Part shown: piece after piece, positions 34,751 to 45,269 of the stretch
How the letters are laid out: each line of letters begins with the position of its first letter
Position numbering within the stretch: position 1 is the first letter of the stretch
DNA from: Polaribacter sp. Q13
GTDB taxonomy: Bacteria; Bacteroidota; Bacteroidia; Flavobacteriales; Flavobacteriaceae
Assembly: GCF_016858305.2 (NCBI RefSeq)
Contig: NZ_CP074436.1
Span: forward strand, 2,128,001 to 2,192,000
Direction: 5' to 3'
DNA length: 64,000 bases
The notes under the pieces: model-generated
Seen by the model: the letters and a program-made list of their open reading frames with translations, nothing else
What the model was told of the DNA's origin: nothing
Databases searched by the model: none
Program-made: the position numbers and the translations under genes

Positions 34751-36154
34751 ATGAAAAAAATATTTATTGCCGTTTTCTGCTTGTTTTCAATTTCAATTTT
34801 TTCTCAAAATACAGAAACAGTTTCCGCTGTAACAGAAATATTACCTAGTCAAGGTTTTTCTTTAGAAAGTTTGTGGAGAGGAATTTTAGGAATCGTGTCA
34901 TTAATAATTATATCATTCTTATTTAGCGCAAATAAAAAAGCAATCGACTGGAAAACTGTTGGTTTAGGATTGGCTTTTCAATTAATAATTGCAATAGGTG
35001 TTTTAAAGGTAAGTTTTATTCAACATGGTTTTGAATTTGTAGGAGGTATTTTTGTTAAAGTTTTAGATTTTACAAGAGCTGGAAGTGAGTTTTTATTTGC
35101 AGGTATGGTAGGTGATATGAATAAATTTGGATTCATTTTTGCTTTTCAAGTTTTACCAACAATTATCTTTTTTTCTGCACTTACATCTCTTTTATTTTAT
35201 TTAGGAATTATTCAAGTTATTGTAAAAGGTTTTGGTATTGTATTATCTAAAGTATTAAAAATTTCTGGAGCAGAAAGTCTGTCTGTTGCAGGAAATATTT
35301 TTTTAGGTCAAACAGAAGCTCCTTTACTAATAAAAGCTTATTTAGAAAAAATGAATAAGTCAGAAATGCTATTAGTAATGATTGGTGGTATGGCAACTGT
35401 AGCAGGTGCTGTATTAGCTGCTTACATAGGATTTTTAGGTGGTGATGACCCCGTTTTAAGATTACAGTATGCTAAACATTTATTAGCAGCATCTGTAATG
35501 GCGGCACCTGGAGCAATAATTATTTCAAAAATATTATATCCTCAAACAGAGAGCATTAATACTGATGTAGAAGTGTCTTCAGATAAAATTGGAGCTAATA
35601 TTTTAGATGCAATTGCAAACGGTACAACAGAAGGTTTGCGTTTGGCAGTAAATGTTGGTGCTATGTTGTTAGTTTTTGTTGCTTTTATAGCAATGATAAA
35701 CTATGGTTTTACATCTTTAGGTAGTGTAACTGGTATTAATGATTGGATTGTACAAAACACTGCTTATAAGGAGTTAACCTTAGAGTTTATTTTAGGATAT
35801 ATATTTGCGCCTTTAATGTGGTTAATTGGTGTTGCTGTAGAAGATATGGCACTTATGGGACAGTTACTAGGAATAAAATTAGCTGCTAGTGAGTTTGTGG
35901 GATATATACAATTAGCAGAATTAAAAAACGTAGCAAATGCAACGCATTTAACTTTTAATAAATCTGTTATTATGGCAACGTATATGTTGTGCGGTTTTGC
36001 CAATTTTGCTTCTATAGGTATACAGATTGGAGGAATTGGTTCTCTTGCTCCAGGTCAACGAAAAGTTTTATCAGAATTTGGAATGAAAGCCTTAATTGGT
36101 GGTACCATAGCTTCTTTAATGTCTGCAACAATTGCAGGTATGATTATTGGGTAA
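34751..36154 (+). CDS. NupC-type concentrative nucleoside transporter
   Basis: A 467-residue inner-membrane cation-coupled nucleoside symporter. The N-terminus resembles a signal peptide (MKKIFIAVFCLFSISIFSQ), followed by about nine membrane segments. Conserved stretches are LFLGQTEAPLLI (written IFLGQTEAPLLIKAYL), GGMATVAGAVLAAYI, the NVGAMLLVFVAFIAM segment and CGFANFASIGIQIGG, the CNT sequence for substrate and cation binding. Operon with the bifunctional nuclease, upstream of thyA, consistent with nucleoside salvage. Cation (Na+ or H+) is not determined. Confidence 0.9.
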   Translation: MKKIFIAVFCLFSISIFSQNTETVSAVTEILPSQGFSLESLWRGILGIVSLIIISFLFSANKKAIDWKTVGLGLAFQLIIAIGVLKVSFIQHGFEFVGGIFVKVLDFTRAGSEFLFAGMVGDMNKFGFIFAFQVLPTIIFFSALTSLLFYLGIIQVIVKGFGIVLSKVLKISGAESLSVAGNIFLGQTEAPLLIKAYLEKMNKSEMLLVMIGGMATVAGAVLAAYIGFLGGDDPVLRLQYAKHLLAASVMAAPGAIIISKILYPQTESINTDVEVSSDKIGANILDAIANGTTEGLRLAVNVGAMLLVFVAFIAMINYGFTSLGSVTGINDWIVQNTAYKELTLEFILGYIFAPLMWLIGVAVEDMALMGQLLGIKLAASEFVGYIQLAELKNVANATHLTFNKSVIMATYMLCGFANFASIGIQIGGIGSLAPGQRKVLSEFGMKALIGGTIASLMSATIAGMIIG

Positions 36155-36159
36155 AAAAG

Positions 36160-36231
36160 TTGTAATTGTTTAAACGTTTACACGTAGCTCAACTAAACAA
36201 TTACACAACTAAACAATTAAACGATTAAACA
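36160..36231. repeat. TAAACAATTA-type inverted repeat directly before thyA
   Basis: TTGTAATTGTTTA (36160-36172) faces TAAACAATTACACAA (36194-36208), followed by AATTAAACGATTAAACA ending at the thyA ATG. Related blocks lie between etfB and etfA and before dnaE, so it is a dispersed repeat that forms the 5' leader of these genes. Confidence 0.6.
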
Positions 36232-37056
36232 ATGCATCAATATCACGACTTAGTAAAACACGTTTTAGAAAACGGAAACGAAAAAGGAGATAGAACAGGT
36301 ACCGGAACAAAAAGTGTTTTTGGCTATCAAATGCGTTTTGATTTAAGTAAAGGTTTCCCAATGGTAACAACCAAGAAATTACACTTAAAATCTATTATAT
36401 ATGAATTGCTTTGGTTTATAAAAGGCGATACAAATATTAAATACTTACAAGAAAATGGTGTAAGAATTTGGAATGATTGGGCAGACGAAAATGGAGATTT
36501 AGGTCCGGTTTATGGACATCAATGGCGTAATTGGAATAGTGATGAGATCGATCAATTAAAAGATGTAATTTCCACTTTAAAAAATAACCCTAATTCTAGA
36601 AGAATGATGGTTTCTGCTTGGAATCCGTCTGTGATGCCAGATACCTCTGTTTCTTTTTCGGAAAATGTAGCAAATGGAAAAGCAGCTTTACCTCCTTGTC
36701 ATGCATTTTTTCAGTTTTACGTTGCAGATGGTAAATTATCTTGTCAGTTATATCAAAGAAGTGCAGATATCTTTTTAGGAGTTCCTTTTAACATTGCCTC
36801 TTATGCCCTATTTACTATGATGATTGCACAAGTTTGTGGTTATGAGGCTGGAGAATTTATTCATACTTTTGGAGATGCACATATCTATAACAACCATAAA
36901 GAACAATTTGATATTCAGTTAGCTAGAGATATTAGACCTTTACCAAAAATGAAAATAAACCCAGCAATAAATAATATTGAAGATTTTACTTTCGAAGATT
37001 TTGAGCTGTTAGATTATACCCCTCACCCTCATATTAAAGGTAAAGTTGCTGTATAA
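36232..37056 (+). CDS. thyA: Thymidylate synthase
   Basis: Makes dTMP from dUMP with methylene-tetrahydrofolate. 274 residues. Visible are the N-terminal [23 protein letters not shown], the catalytic cysteine in [32 protein letters not shown] (dUMP binding) and [10 protein letters not shown]. folA follows about 690 bp downstream, the usual functional pair. A near-perfect bidirectional terminator lies downstream. Confidence 0.97.
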   Translation: MHQYHDLVKHVLENGNEKGDRTGTGTKSVFGYQMRFDLSKGFPMVTTKKLHLKSIIYELLWFIKGDTNIKYLQENGVRIWNDWADENGDLGPVYGHQWRNWNSDEIDQLKDVISTLKNNPNSRRMMVSAWNPSVMPDTSVSFSENVANGKAALPPCHAFFQFYVADGKLSCQLYQRSADIFLGVPFNIASYALFTMMIAQVCGYEAGEFIHTFGDAHIYNNHKEQFDIQLARDIRPLPKMKINPAINNIEDFTFEDFELLDYTPHPHIKGKVAV

Positions 37057-37080
37057 ACTAAAAAAAAGATAATGTAGATA

Positions 37081-37124
37081 AAAAAAAAGAGCTTTCAATT
37101 AATTAATTGAAAGCTCTTTTTTTT
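37081..37124. terminator. Bidirectional terminator between thyA and the CBM48 gene
   Basis: A perfect palindrome centred at 37102/37103, AAAAGAGCTTTCAATTA then its complement, with A and T tracts on either side. It serves both convergent transcripts. Confidence 0.88.
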
Positions 37125-37143
37125 TATATCCGTAACGTTGCTA

Positions 37144-37440
37144 TTATAAATTTAACACGCTATTTTCTGCTCCTGCAAAGTCATTCCATGCAAGTCCATC
37201 TGCTTCTTGTTCGTTTGTGTAAGCACCGTCTATTAAGTATTTAAACTCGTAAGACTTTCCAGATTCTAAATCTACAGTACCTTTAAAAGAGCCATTTTTC
37301 AATTTCTTTAAAGGAGTTGCTTTTTCATTCCACTCGTTAAAGCATCCTACTACTGATACTTTTTTAGCTTCTTCAGCTGGTACAGTAAAAGTTACTTTAC
37401 AAACTGGTTTACTTTTCAAAAATTGTTTTTTAATTGCCAT
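37144..37440 (-). CDS. Small CBM48 (isoamylase early-set, glycogen-binding-like) protein
   Basis: A 98-residue single-domain protein. The core, KVTFTVPAEEAKKVSVVGCF, NEWNEKATPLKKLKNGSF and FKYLIDGAY, matches the AMPK-beta/isoamylase N-terminal fold. ATG at 37440 is chosen over an upstream TTG. No enzyme domain is attached. Such small proteins may bind glycogen-like glucans or act as regulatory subunits; the role is unknown. Confidence 0.82.
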   Translation of the reverse strand: MAIKKQFLKSKPVCKVTFTVPAEEAKKVSVVGCFNEWNEKATPLKKLKNGSFKGTVDLESGKSYEFKYLIDGAYTNEQEADGLAWNDFAGAENSVLNL

Positions 37441-37741
37441 AATTATTCTATTCAAAATTTTAAGTAAAAATATATAAGTATATACTTATAAGCATCATAA
37501 AATTGTAAGAATATGAAATAATTATCAGTTTTATAAAATGAATATATGAATTATTGATAATTCCAAATAAAAGGGAATTTAAATTGTTGTTTATATAAAA
37601 AAAGAGGTTTTCCTTTTTGCTTGATTTTCAGTTATTTCGCATCGAAATCGTATTCGTCAATGAATAAATTTCACTTAAAGTGCCCTTAAAACATCAATTC
37701 TAAAGAGAATTACTTTATTTTCGTTTAAAAAATAAGATTCT

Positions 37742-38236
37742 ATGATTACAATTATAGCGGCTATTGCAAAGAATAATGCTTTAGGTAAAGACAATGATTT
37801 AATTTGGCATTTACCTGCTGATTTAAAACGATTTAAAAAAATAACTACCGGACATTACATTTTAATGGGTAGAAATACTTTTGAGTCTATAGGAAAACCT
37901 TTGCCAAATAGAACTACCATTATAATTACCAGAAATAAAAACTATTTTAAAGATGGTTGTTTAATTGCAAATAGTATAGAAGAAGCTATAACGTTAGTGG
38001 AAAATAAAGATGATGTTTTTATAATTGGTGGCGCTCAAATTTATAAAGAAACCCTACAAAAAGGATTGGCAGATCAATTAGATATCACTTTAGTGCATAA
38101 AGAATTTGAAGCAGATGTTTATTTTCCGGAAATAGATTTAAAAATTTGGAAAGAAACAAACAGAGAAGATTTTACAGCAGATGATAAAAATAAATTTGAT
38201 TATAGTTTTGTAACTTATACCAATTTAACCAGATAA
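37742..38236 (+). CDS. folA: Dihydrofolate reductase
   Basis: Reduces dihydrofolate to tetrahydrofolate with NADPH, restoring the cofactor oxidised by ThyA. 164 residues. Visible are IIAAIAKNNALGKDNDLIWHLPADLKRF in two runs (catalytic Asp in the LPADL part), GHYILMGRNTFESIGKPLP and FIIGGAQIY. It lies near thyA but on its own unit after a 300-bp gap. Confidence 0.96.
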   Translation: MITIIAAIAKNNALGKDNDLIWHLPADLKRFKKITTGHYILMGRNTFESIGKPLPNRTTIIITRNKNYFKDGCLIANSIEEAITLVENKDDVFIIGGAQIYKETLQKGLADQLDITLVHKEFEADVYFPEIDLKIWKETNREDFTADDKNKFDYSFVTYTNLTR

Positions 38237-38292
38237 CCTTTCAGTAAATTATCGCTTTTATTAAGATTAAATTGGTAGTACAATAAAAAAAC

Positions 38293-38727
38293 TTATCTAA
38301 TTCTTCCAGTCCTAAAACCACCACCTAAATTCATTTTATACTTTTTTTGGGCAAATAAAAAGTAATTAAAAAGTTTATAATTTACATCATAACCATAGTC
38401 TATAGTTGATTGATAATCAATTATGTTTTCATAAATACTAGAGTTATATTGATTTAAGTTTCTAGCTCTGTTATTCCATTCTAAAACCCAAACTCTATTT
38501 CTAGCTTCTAGGTAAGATTGAGAATAATATCCTTCTGGTTGTGCTACAGAATTTAAAAACAACGTAAAACCAGGGTCTATTATAATTACTTCGTACTCTA
38601 AACTATCATTAGCAATAACAACAGGTTCTTCTGTTTGTGAAGTATTCTTTTTTATAGGTGATGAACCACAAGCCCAAAAAAAGATTCCGATAGAAAATAA
38701 TAAGATTAATTGTTTAATAAGTTTCAT
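38293..38727 (-). CDS. Lipoprotein of unknown function (DUF6146-like)
   Basis: A 144-residue lipoprotein, signal ending FFWACGSS (Cys near 20). The mature part holds IDPGFTLFLNSVAQPEGYYS and LEARNRVWVLEWNNRARN, patterns I associate with a flavobacterial DUF6146-type family. No enzymatic motif is seen. Convergent with folA, no operon partner. Confidence 0.65.
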   Translation of the reverse strand: MKLIKQLILLFSIGIFFWACGSSPIKKNTSQTEEPVVIANDSLEYEVIIIDPGFTLFLNSVAQPEGYYSQSYLEARNRVWVLEWNNRARNLNQYNSSIYENIIDYQSTIDYGYDVNYKLFNYFLFAQKKYKMNLGGGFRTGRIR

Positions 38728-38956
38728 AATATCTAAATATATTAAAATTATATAAGTTTTTCATGATTGATAATGAATATTTCACCATTTGCATGAACTG
38801 TTACTCAAAAGTAGTTGTGTTATTTCAGTTAAAAAAACAAGAATGAGTAAAACCCTTCTTTTAGTTAGTTAACGTGAATTTTAAATCAAAAATTATTTCA
38901 CAGATAATTGATTTTTAATTGATTTAATATTATTTTTCAACCTTAATAATAAAAGA

Positions 38957-39514
38957 ATGAAACAAAGATGCTTTTGGGTAACAAATAGTGAATTGTATAA
39001 AAAATATCATGATGAAGAATGGGGTACACCCGTTTACGATGATAAAACGTTATTTGAATTTTTGATCTTAGAAACTTTTCAAGCGGGTTTAAGTTGGATA
39101 ACAATTCTAAATAAAAGAGAAAACTTTAGAAAAGCTTTTGATAATTTCGATTATAAAAAGATTTCAAAATATCCAGAAACTAAGTATGAATCTTTATTGC
39201 AAGATACAGGTATCATAAGAAATAAATTAAAAATACGAAGTACCATAACAAATGCTCAATTATTTATAGAAGTTCAGCAAGAATATGGTTCTTTTTCAAA
39301 GTTTATTTGGTCTTATGTAAATGAGAAACCTATTATCAATAAATTTGAAAAGAAAGAAGATGTTCCTGCAACGACAGAACTTTCAGACAAAATTTCTAAA
39401 GACCTAAAAAAACGTGGATTTAAATTTGTGGGATCTACTGTTATATACGCCTTTTTACAAGCCACAGGTTTGGTAAATGATCACACAATAGATTGTTTTA
39501 AATATATAAATTAA
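38957..39514 (+). CDS. tag: DNA-3-methyladenine glycosylase I
   Basis: Removes 3-methyladenine from alkylated DNA. 185 residues. Has RCFWVTN, YHDEEWGTPVYDDKTLFEFL, ETFQAGLSWITIL and GFKFVGSTVIYAFLQATG. Cys5, His17 and the C-terminal NDHTIDC (His and Cys) are the expected zinc ligands. Its stop overlaps the start of the next membrane-protein gene (TAATG). Confidence 0.95.
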   Translation: MKQRCFWVTNSELYKKYHDEEWGTPVYDDKTLFEFLILETFQAGLSWITILNKRENFRKAFDNFDYKKISKYPETKYESLLQDTGIIRNKLKIRSTITNAQLFIEVQQEYGSFSKFIWSYVNEKPIINKFEKKEDVPATTELSDKISKDLKKRGFKFVGSTVIYAFLQATGLVNDHTIDCFKYIN

Positions 39515-40275
39515 TGAACGTTTTTTCAATTCCAAAATCAGATTTTAAAAAAATAACTAACATCTTTAATCGAGAAATTGGTCGGTTTGTATTTTTTGTT
39601 TTTCTCTTGTTTTTTGACAGTATTTATTTTGCTGAAAATGTAACAAATTCGCAAATATTGATTAATATTTTAATGGTTGCAGGGTTTTTTAAAATGTATT
39701 TTAGGTCAAATCCAAGAACTAAAGAACTGATGATTTACGCAGTAATTTTAGGTTTTATTGGCGAATATTTTTTTTCTCGTGGTTTGCATATGTACACTTA
39801 CAGATTAGAAAATGTACCATTATATGTTCCTTTAGGTCATGCAGCTTTATATGGAAGAATTTTTATGTTTACTAAATCGTCTGTTGTTAGAAAATATGAT
39901 AAAAGTATTGTACAATTTTTTGCAGTTTGTATTTCGATTTTAGCAATTACTTCTTTAATTTTCTTTAACGATGTTTTTGGGTTTGTAATGACAATTTGTA
40001 TTTTTTTATTGCTTTGGAAAAAACCAAAAGATAGATTGTTTTTCTTTTCGATGTATATTTTAGTTGTTATTCTAGAAATTGGCGGAACAGCTTTTGGGTG
40101 TTGGGAATGGCCAGATACTGCATTTGGAGTTTTTAAGTTTTTACCAAGTAATAATCCACCAATAGGAATTAGTTTACTCTACTTTTTATTAGATATTGGT
40201 TGTTTTCTTATTTATACACAACGCCATAAAATTGCATGGAATCGGTTAAAAAACATTCAAAGAAATCAGGCATAA
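39514..40275 (+). CDS. Membrane protein of unknown function
   Basis: A 253-residue protein with about seven hydrophobic segments and a conserved-looking GHAALYGRIFMFT and FGCWEWPDTAFGVFKFLPSNN. It starts within the tag stop codon, so it is cotranscribed with tag. No known family was recognised; the GH and CWEW patterns resemble membrane enzymes but this is only an impression. Confidence 0.7.
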   Translation: MNVFSIPKSDFKKITNIFNREIGRFVFFVFLLFFDSIYFAENVTNSQILINILMVAGFFKMYFRSNPRTKELMIYAVILGFIGEYFFSRGLHMYTYRLENVPLYVPLGHAALYGRIFMFTKSSVVRKYDKSIVQFFAVCISILAITSLIFFNDVFGFVMTICIFLLLWKKPKDRLFFFSMYILVVILEIGGTAFGCWEWPDTAFGVFKFLPSNNPPIGISLLYFLLDIGCFLIYTQRHKIAWNRLKNIQRNQA

Positions 40276-40313
40276 AATTCGTACATTTATACTTCAATTA
40301 TAAATGAAGTAAA

Positions 40314-42341
40314 ATGAAAATAAAACAAATAATTTATGCCTTTTCAGTAGCTATTCTATTAGCTTCTTGTTCATCAGAAAAGAAGAGTGAAGCAGTAGAG
40401 GTAACAACTGAATTTAATCATTTTGTAGAACAATTTGCAGATATTAAAGTATTGCGTTACAAAATACCAGGTTTTAAAGAACTTACTTTAAAAGAAAAAA
40501 AACTTGTTTATTACTTAACACAAGCAGGTTTATCTGGTAGAGATATTATGTGGGATCAAAACTATCGTTATAACTTAAGTGTTAGAAAAGCTTTAGAAAG
40601 TATCAATAAAAATTATACTGGAGATAGAGAAAGTAAAGACTTTATAGCCTTTAAAACGTATTTAAAAAGAGTTTGGTTTTCTAACGGAATTCATCATCAT
40701 TATTCTAATGATAAAATTAAACCAGAATTTTCACAATCTTATTTTACAAATGATTTATTAAAAAATTCAAACACTAATTTATCATCAGAAATTGTAACTA
40801 TTTTGTTTAATGATGAAGAGGATAAAAAAGTGACTAAAAAAGCTGGAATTGATAATATTTTATCTTCTGCCATTAATTTTTACCAATCTGATATTACAGA
40901 TAAAGAAGTAGCTGATTTTTATAAAACGGCTTATAAAGGGCCAAAAGATCAACCAATTGAAGCCGGTTTAAACTCTAAATTAGTAAGAGAGAACGGAAAG
41001 TTGGTAGAAAAAGTTTGGAAATCTGGCGGAATGTATGGTGCTGCAATAGACCATATTATTGGTTGGTTAGAAAAAGCGCAAGCCGTTGCAGAAAATGATA
41101 AACAAGCAAATGCTTTAGGTTTGTTAATAAAATATTACAAAACAGGTAGTTTAGATGTCTGGGATCAATATTGTATTGCTTGGGCAACATCTACAGAAGG
41201 AAATATCGATTGGATTAACGGTTTTATAGAAGTATATAACGACCCAAAAGGATATAGAGGTTCTTATGAAACAGTGGTTCAAATTAAAGATTTTGATATG
41301 TCTCGTAAAATGAAAGTTTTATCTGACAATGCACAATGGTTTGAAGATAATGCTCCACTAGACCCAAAACATAAAAAAGAAAATGTGGTTGGAGTTTCTT
41401 ATAAAACTGTAAATGTTGCTGGTGAAGCAGGAGATTCATCGCCTAGTACTCCAATTGGAGTGAACTTACCAAACAACAACTGGATTCGTCAACAACATGG
41501 TTCTAAATCTGTTTCTTTAGGAAATATAATCGGAGCCTATAATAATGCAGGCGGAACAGGACGTTTAAAAGAATTTGCAAATGATGAAGAAGAAATTAGA
41601 TTGGAAGAAAAATACGGACAGATTGCCGATAAATTACATACAGCTTTACATGAAGTTGTAGGGCACGCTTCTGGTAAAATAAATGCTGGTATTGGTCAAC
41701 CTAAGGAAACATTGCAAAATTATGCTTCTACAATGGAAGAAGGGCGTGCAGATTTAGTTGGTTTGTATTATTTAATGGATCCTAAAATTCAAGAATTAGG
41801 TTTAACAGATAATTGGAAAGAAACAGGAATGGCTGCCTATGATGGTTATATTAGAAACGGATTAATGGCGCAATTAATAAGAATTAATTTAGGTGATGAT
41901 TTAGAAGAAGACCACATGGTAAACAGACAATGGGTTTCTGCTTGGGCTTTTGAGCATGGAAAGAAAGACAACGTAATAGAAAAAATTGTAAGAGATGGTA
42001 AAACCTATTTTAATATAAATGATTACAATAAATTAAGAGAAATTTTTGGAAGTTTACTAAAAGAAGCACAACGTATAAAATCTGAAGGTGATTTTGAAGC
42101 TGCTAAGAAACTAGTTGAAGGCTACGGAGTAAAAGTAGATCAAAATCTACATAAGGAAGTTTTAGAAAGAAATGCACAATTTAAATCGGCTCCTTATAGT
42201 GGTTTTGTAAACCCTGTTTTAGTACCAGATGTAGATAAAAACGGACAAATTTTAGACGTTAAAGTAACACAGCCTAAAAGCTTTGAAGAACAAATGTTAT
42301 TCTATTCTAAAAATTATAATTTCTTAGGAACGAAAAATTAA
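40314..42341 (+). CDS. Dipeptidyl-peptidase III-like (M49) metallopeptidase lipoprotein
   Basis: A 675-residue zinc exopeptidase. The lipoprotein signal ends LLASCSSEK (Cys near 19), so unlike cytosolic eukaryotic DPP III it is exported and anchored. The zinc motif HExxGH is HEVVGH (about 446-451), and the second motif is EEGRAD (about 475-480). It would trim dipeptides from short peptides in the periplasm. It follows the tag-membrane protein pair by 38 bp and is followed by a strong terminator. Confidence 0.88.
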   Translation: MKIKQIIYAFSVAILLASCSSEKKSEAVEVTTEFNHFVEQFADIKVLRYKIPGFKELTLKEKKLVYYLTQAGLSGRDIMWDQNYRYNLSVRKALESINKNYTGDRESKDFIAFKTYLKRVWFSNGIHHHYSNDKIKPEFSQSYFTNDLLKNSNTNLSSEIVTILFNDEEDKKVTKKAGIDNILSSAINFYQSDITDKEVADFYKTAYKGPKDQPIEAGLNSKLVRENGKLVEKVWKSGGMYGAAIDHIIGWLEKAQAVAENDKQANALGLLIKYYKTGSLDVWDQYCIAWATSTEGNIDWINGFIEVYNDPKGYRGSYETVVQIKDFDMSRKMKVLSDNAQWFEDNAPLDPKHKKENVVGVSYKTVNVAGEAGDSSPSTPIGVNLPNNNWIRQQHGSKSVSLGNIIGAYNNAGGTGRLKEFANDEEEIRLEEKYGQIADKLHTALHEVVGHASGKINAGIGQPKETLQNYASTMEEGRADLVGLYYLMDPKIQELGLTDNWKETGMAAYDGYIRNGLMAQLIRINLGDDLEEDHMVNRQWVSAWAFEHGKKDNVIEKIVRDGKTYFNINDYNKLREIFGSLLKEAQRIKSEGDFEAAKKLVEGYGVKVDQNLHKEVLERNAQFKSAPYSGFVNPVLVPDVDKNGQILDVKVTQPKSFEEQMLFYSKNYNFLGTKN

Positions 42342-42390
42342 ATTCATTTTTTTCATTAAAATCAGTCATCTGGTAGATATATTTTAATAT

Positions 42391-42430
42391 AAAACAGAAT
42401 CATAACTAAGGTTATGGTTCTGTTTTATAT
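42391..42430 (+). terminator. Terminator of the M49 peptidase gene
   Basis: Arms AAAACAGAA and TTCTGTTTT with an inner CATAAC/GTTATG pair around TAAG, followed by T-rich sequence. Confidence 0.8.
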
Positions 42431-42640
42431 TTTTGTTTTTTAAAACTTTTTAAATTGTCATAGATAATAGAAACAATCCATATTATTACAAAATTAAAAT
42501 CTCCCCTATTCTCTATTTCACTATATTCAATCCGAATATTATTTTATTAAGTAAGAAACTAAATAACACACCGACTAAAGAATAATTTATAAACTAATGC
42601 GTTATTTAATTTCTTAAAACAACAAGAATTATTTTTAAAC

Positions 42641-45151
42641 ATGAAATACAAATTTATACTAATTTGCACCCTTTTTGTATCTATCTCATTACTAGCACAA
42701 ACAAAAGTAAAAGGGATTATTACAGACACAAATAATATACCGCTTCCTTATTGTAGTATACAATTTAATGGTTCTACAGAAGGAACTACAAGTAATGAAA
42801 ACGGTGGTTTTTATTTAGAATCTAAAGATAATTGGAAAGAAATAGAGATCTCTTTTATTGGTTTTAAAACATTAATAGTAACTTTAGAACAAAGAATTAA
42901 CTACAATTTAAAACTTACGCTAGAAGAAGAGACAGACGCTTTAAAAGAAATTATAATAGTAACAGGAAAACAACCTAAAAAAAACAATCCTGCAATTGAT
43001 ATTCTTAGAAAAATTTGGGCGCAAAAGCGTAAAAACGGATTAAGTCATTTTAATCAATATAAATATAAAAAATATGAAAAAGTAGAATTTGATTTAAATA
43101 CTATTGATGATAAATTAAAGAAGAAAAAAATATTTAAAGGGCTAGAATTCGTTTTTAAAGATGTAGACACTTCTAGCGTAACAGGAAAAACTTTTTTACC
43201 CGTTTTTTTAAACGAAGGCCTTTCTGAAGTTTATGGTGATAATATTCTAAACAAAGAAAAAGAAGTTTTAATAGCCAATCAAAACTCTGGTTTTAGTACA
43301 GAACAGCAACTTATCGATTATGTAGATGATCTATATTCTGAATACAATATCTATGATAATTATTTAAAAATTTTTGATAAAAGCTTTGTGAGCCCATTAT
43401 CAAAAACCGGAATCAACAATTACAATTACGTTTTAGCGGATAGCTCTTTTATAGACAAAAAATGGTGCTACAATATTATTTATTACCCTAGAAGAAAAAA
43501 CGAACTTACTTTTAAAGGTAATTTTTGGGTTAATGATTCTACTTTTGCTGTAAAGGAAATAAATTTACAAGTAGTAAAAAACGCCAATATAAATTGGGTT
43601 AAAGATGTATATATAGAACAAGAGTTTGAGCTGCTAAACGATTCTATTTTTGTTTTAAAGCGAGACTTTTTATTATCAGATTTTGCACTTAGTAAAAAAG
43701 ACAAATCTAGAGGTGTATATGGTAAAAAAACTACTATTTATAAAGATTATGTTTTTAATCAACCTTTAAAAGATGAAAGCTTTTATGATAAAAAAGTTTT
43801 TAACCAAAATAACGACTCTACCTACAGTATGTCTAGAACATTTTGGGATAAAAATAGATTAGAAGCACTAAATAAAAATGAAAAAGGAATCTATAAATTA
43901 ATAGATACCTTAAAAACGGTTAAAAAATTTAAAAACATTAATAAAGCTGTTCAGACCATGTATTCTGGATATTTTGAAATTGATGCCTTAAATATAGATT
44001 ATGGTCCTATTTTTTCTACTTTTGGTTATAATGATGTAGAAGGATTACGAATAAGAGTTGGTGGTAGAACCTATAAATCTACAAATGATTTGTTTAGACT
44101 AGAAGCATATACGGCTTATGGCTTAAAAGATGAAAATCTAAAATATGGATTTCAGGCAAAATGGCTTCTAAACAAAAAAAATAGACTTATAATTACTAGT
44201 GGTAAAAAGCATGATATAGAACAAATTGGAGCTACTTTAACAGCAAATACAGATGTTTTAGGAAGAAGTGATGGTTCTTCATCTTTAATAGGAACAGGTA
44301 CCAATGATAAATTAACAAACATTAACATTACTACGCTTACAGGAGAAATTGAACCAACCCCAAATTTAATCTTGAAGCTTTCTGCAAATTACAAAACACT
44401 AAGTTCTGCTTCAGATACATTTAGTTTAGACTACAATGATGTTACTGCATCATCAGGAATTTCATCAAAAATAAGACAATTAGAAACCGTATTTTCCATA
44501 GGCTACTACCCTAAAAGAAAAATGTCTGGTTTTGGAGTGCAAAGAGAACCTGCAAATACTAATTACACCCAATATTTTACGCAAATATCCAAGGGAAGTA
44601 AAGATATTTTTGGTAGTGATTTTGATTATACTAAAGTTCAAGTTTCTTTATTTAAACTATGGGAAATAGGCGGACTTGGTCGATTAAAAACCTCTTTAGA
44701 AATAGGACAAACTTTTGGAGAAGTTCCTTTAGGCTTATTAAGTGTTGCTCCAGGAAATCAAACTTATTTTATATTTAACAATACCTTTAACCTATTAAAT
44801 TTTTATGAATTTGTAACAGATAAATACGCTTCCTTTCATTTAGAGCATAATTTTAATGGAAGAATATTTTCTAGAATTCCTTTATTAAAAAAGACCAAAT
44901 TGAGAACAGTTATAGGATTTAAGACTTTTTTAGGAGCCATCTCAGACAAAAACGTAGCACTTAATACAACTGGTAATAGTGCAGAAACAACTTTAACAGC
45001 ACCGTCTCAAGACCCGTATTACGAATATAGTGTTGGGGTTGCTAATATTTTTAAATTGTTACGTGTAGACTTTAACTTTAGAGGAAATTACTTTGATAAT
45101 ACAGAAGCTCGAAAATTTGGAATAACCGCAGGTATAAGGTTTAATTTTTAA
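42641..45151 (+). CDS. Outer-membrane protein with CarboxypepD-like plug and DUF5686 region
   Basis: An 836-residue protein with a signal peptide (ends SLLAQTK), a CarboxypepD_reg-like domain (about 22-105, VKGIITDTNNIPLPYCSIQF) and a long DUF5686-type region that ends in beta strands and a terminal RFNF. The architecture is common in Bacteroidetes and is thought to form an outer-membrane barrel, without a TonB box or SusD partner here. No substrate is known. It stands alone with its own upstream region. Confidence 0.82.
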   Translation: MKYKFILICTLFVSISLLAQTKVKGIITDTNNIPLPYCSIQFNGSTEGTTSNENGGFYLESKDNWKEIEISFIGFKTLIVTLEQRINYNLKLTLEEETDALKEIIIVTGKQPKKNNPAIDILRKIWAQKRKNGLSHFNQYKYKKYEKVEFDLNTIDDKLKKKKIFKGLEFVFKDVDTSSVTGKTFLPVFLNEGLSEVYGDNILNKEKEVLIANQNSGFSTEQQLIDYVDDLYSEYNIYDNYLKIFDKSFVSPLSKTGINNYNYVLADSSFIDKKWCYNIIYYPRRKNELTFKGNFWVNDSTFAVKEINLQVVKNANINWVKDVYIEQEFELLNDSIFVLKRDFLLSDFALSKKDKSRGVYGKKTTIYKDYVFNQPLKDESFYDKKVFNQNNDSTYSMSRTFWDKNRLEALNKNEKGIYKLIDTLKTVKKFKNINKAVQTMYSGYFEIDALNIDYGPIFSTFGYNDVEGLRIRVGGRTYKSTNDLFRLEAYTAYGLKDENLKYGFQAKWLLNKKNRLIITSGKKHDIEQIGATLTANTDVLGRSDGSSSLIGTGTNDKLTNINITTLTGEIEPTPNLILKLSANYKTLSSASDTFSLDYNDVTASSGISSKIRQLETVFSIGYYPKRKMSGFGVQREPANTNYTQYFTQISKGSKDIFGSDFDYTKVQVSLFKLWEIGGLGRLKTSLEIGQTFGEVPLGLLSVAPGNQTYFIFNNTFNLLNFYEFVTDKYASFHLEHNFNGRIFSRIPLLKKTKLRTVIGFKTFLGAISDKNVALNTTGNSAETTLTAPSQDPYYEYSVGVANIFKLLRVDFNFRGNYFDNTEARKFGITAGIRFNF

Positions 45152-45269
45152 AAAATTAAAAACAAATACTTATTTTTAATTTATCTTAATCGAAAACCTT
45201 TGCGTAAATTTATGCCGTAAAACATAAAATAAAATTTAATTTATAACTATTTTTGTGTAAAACCAAAAA

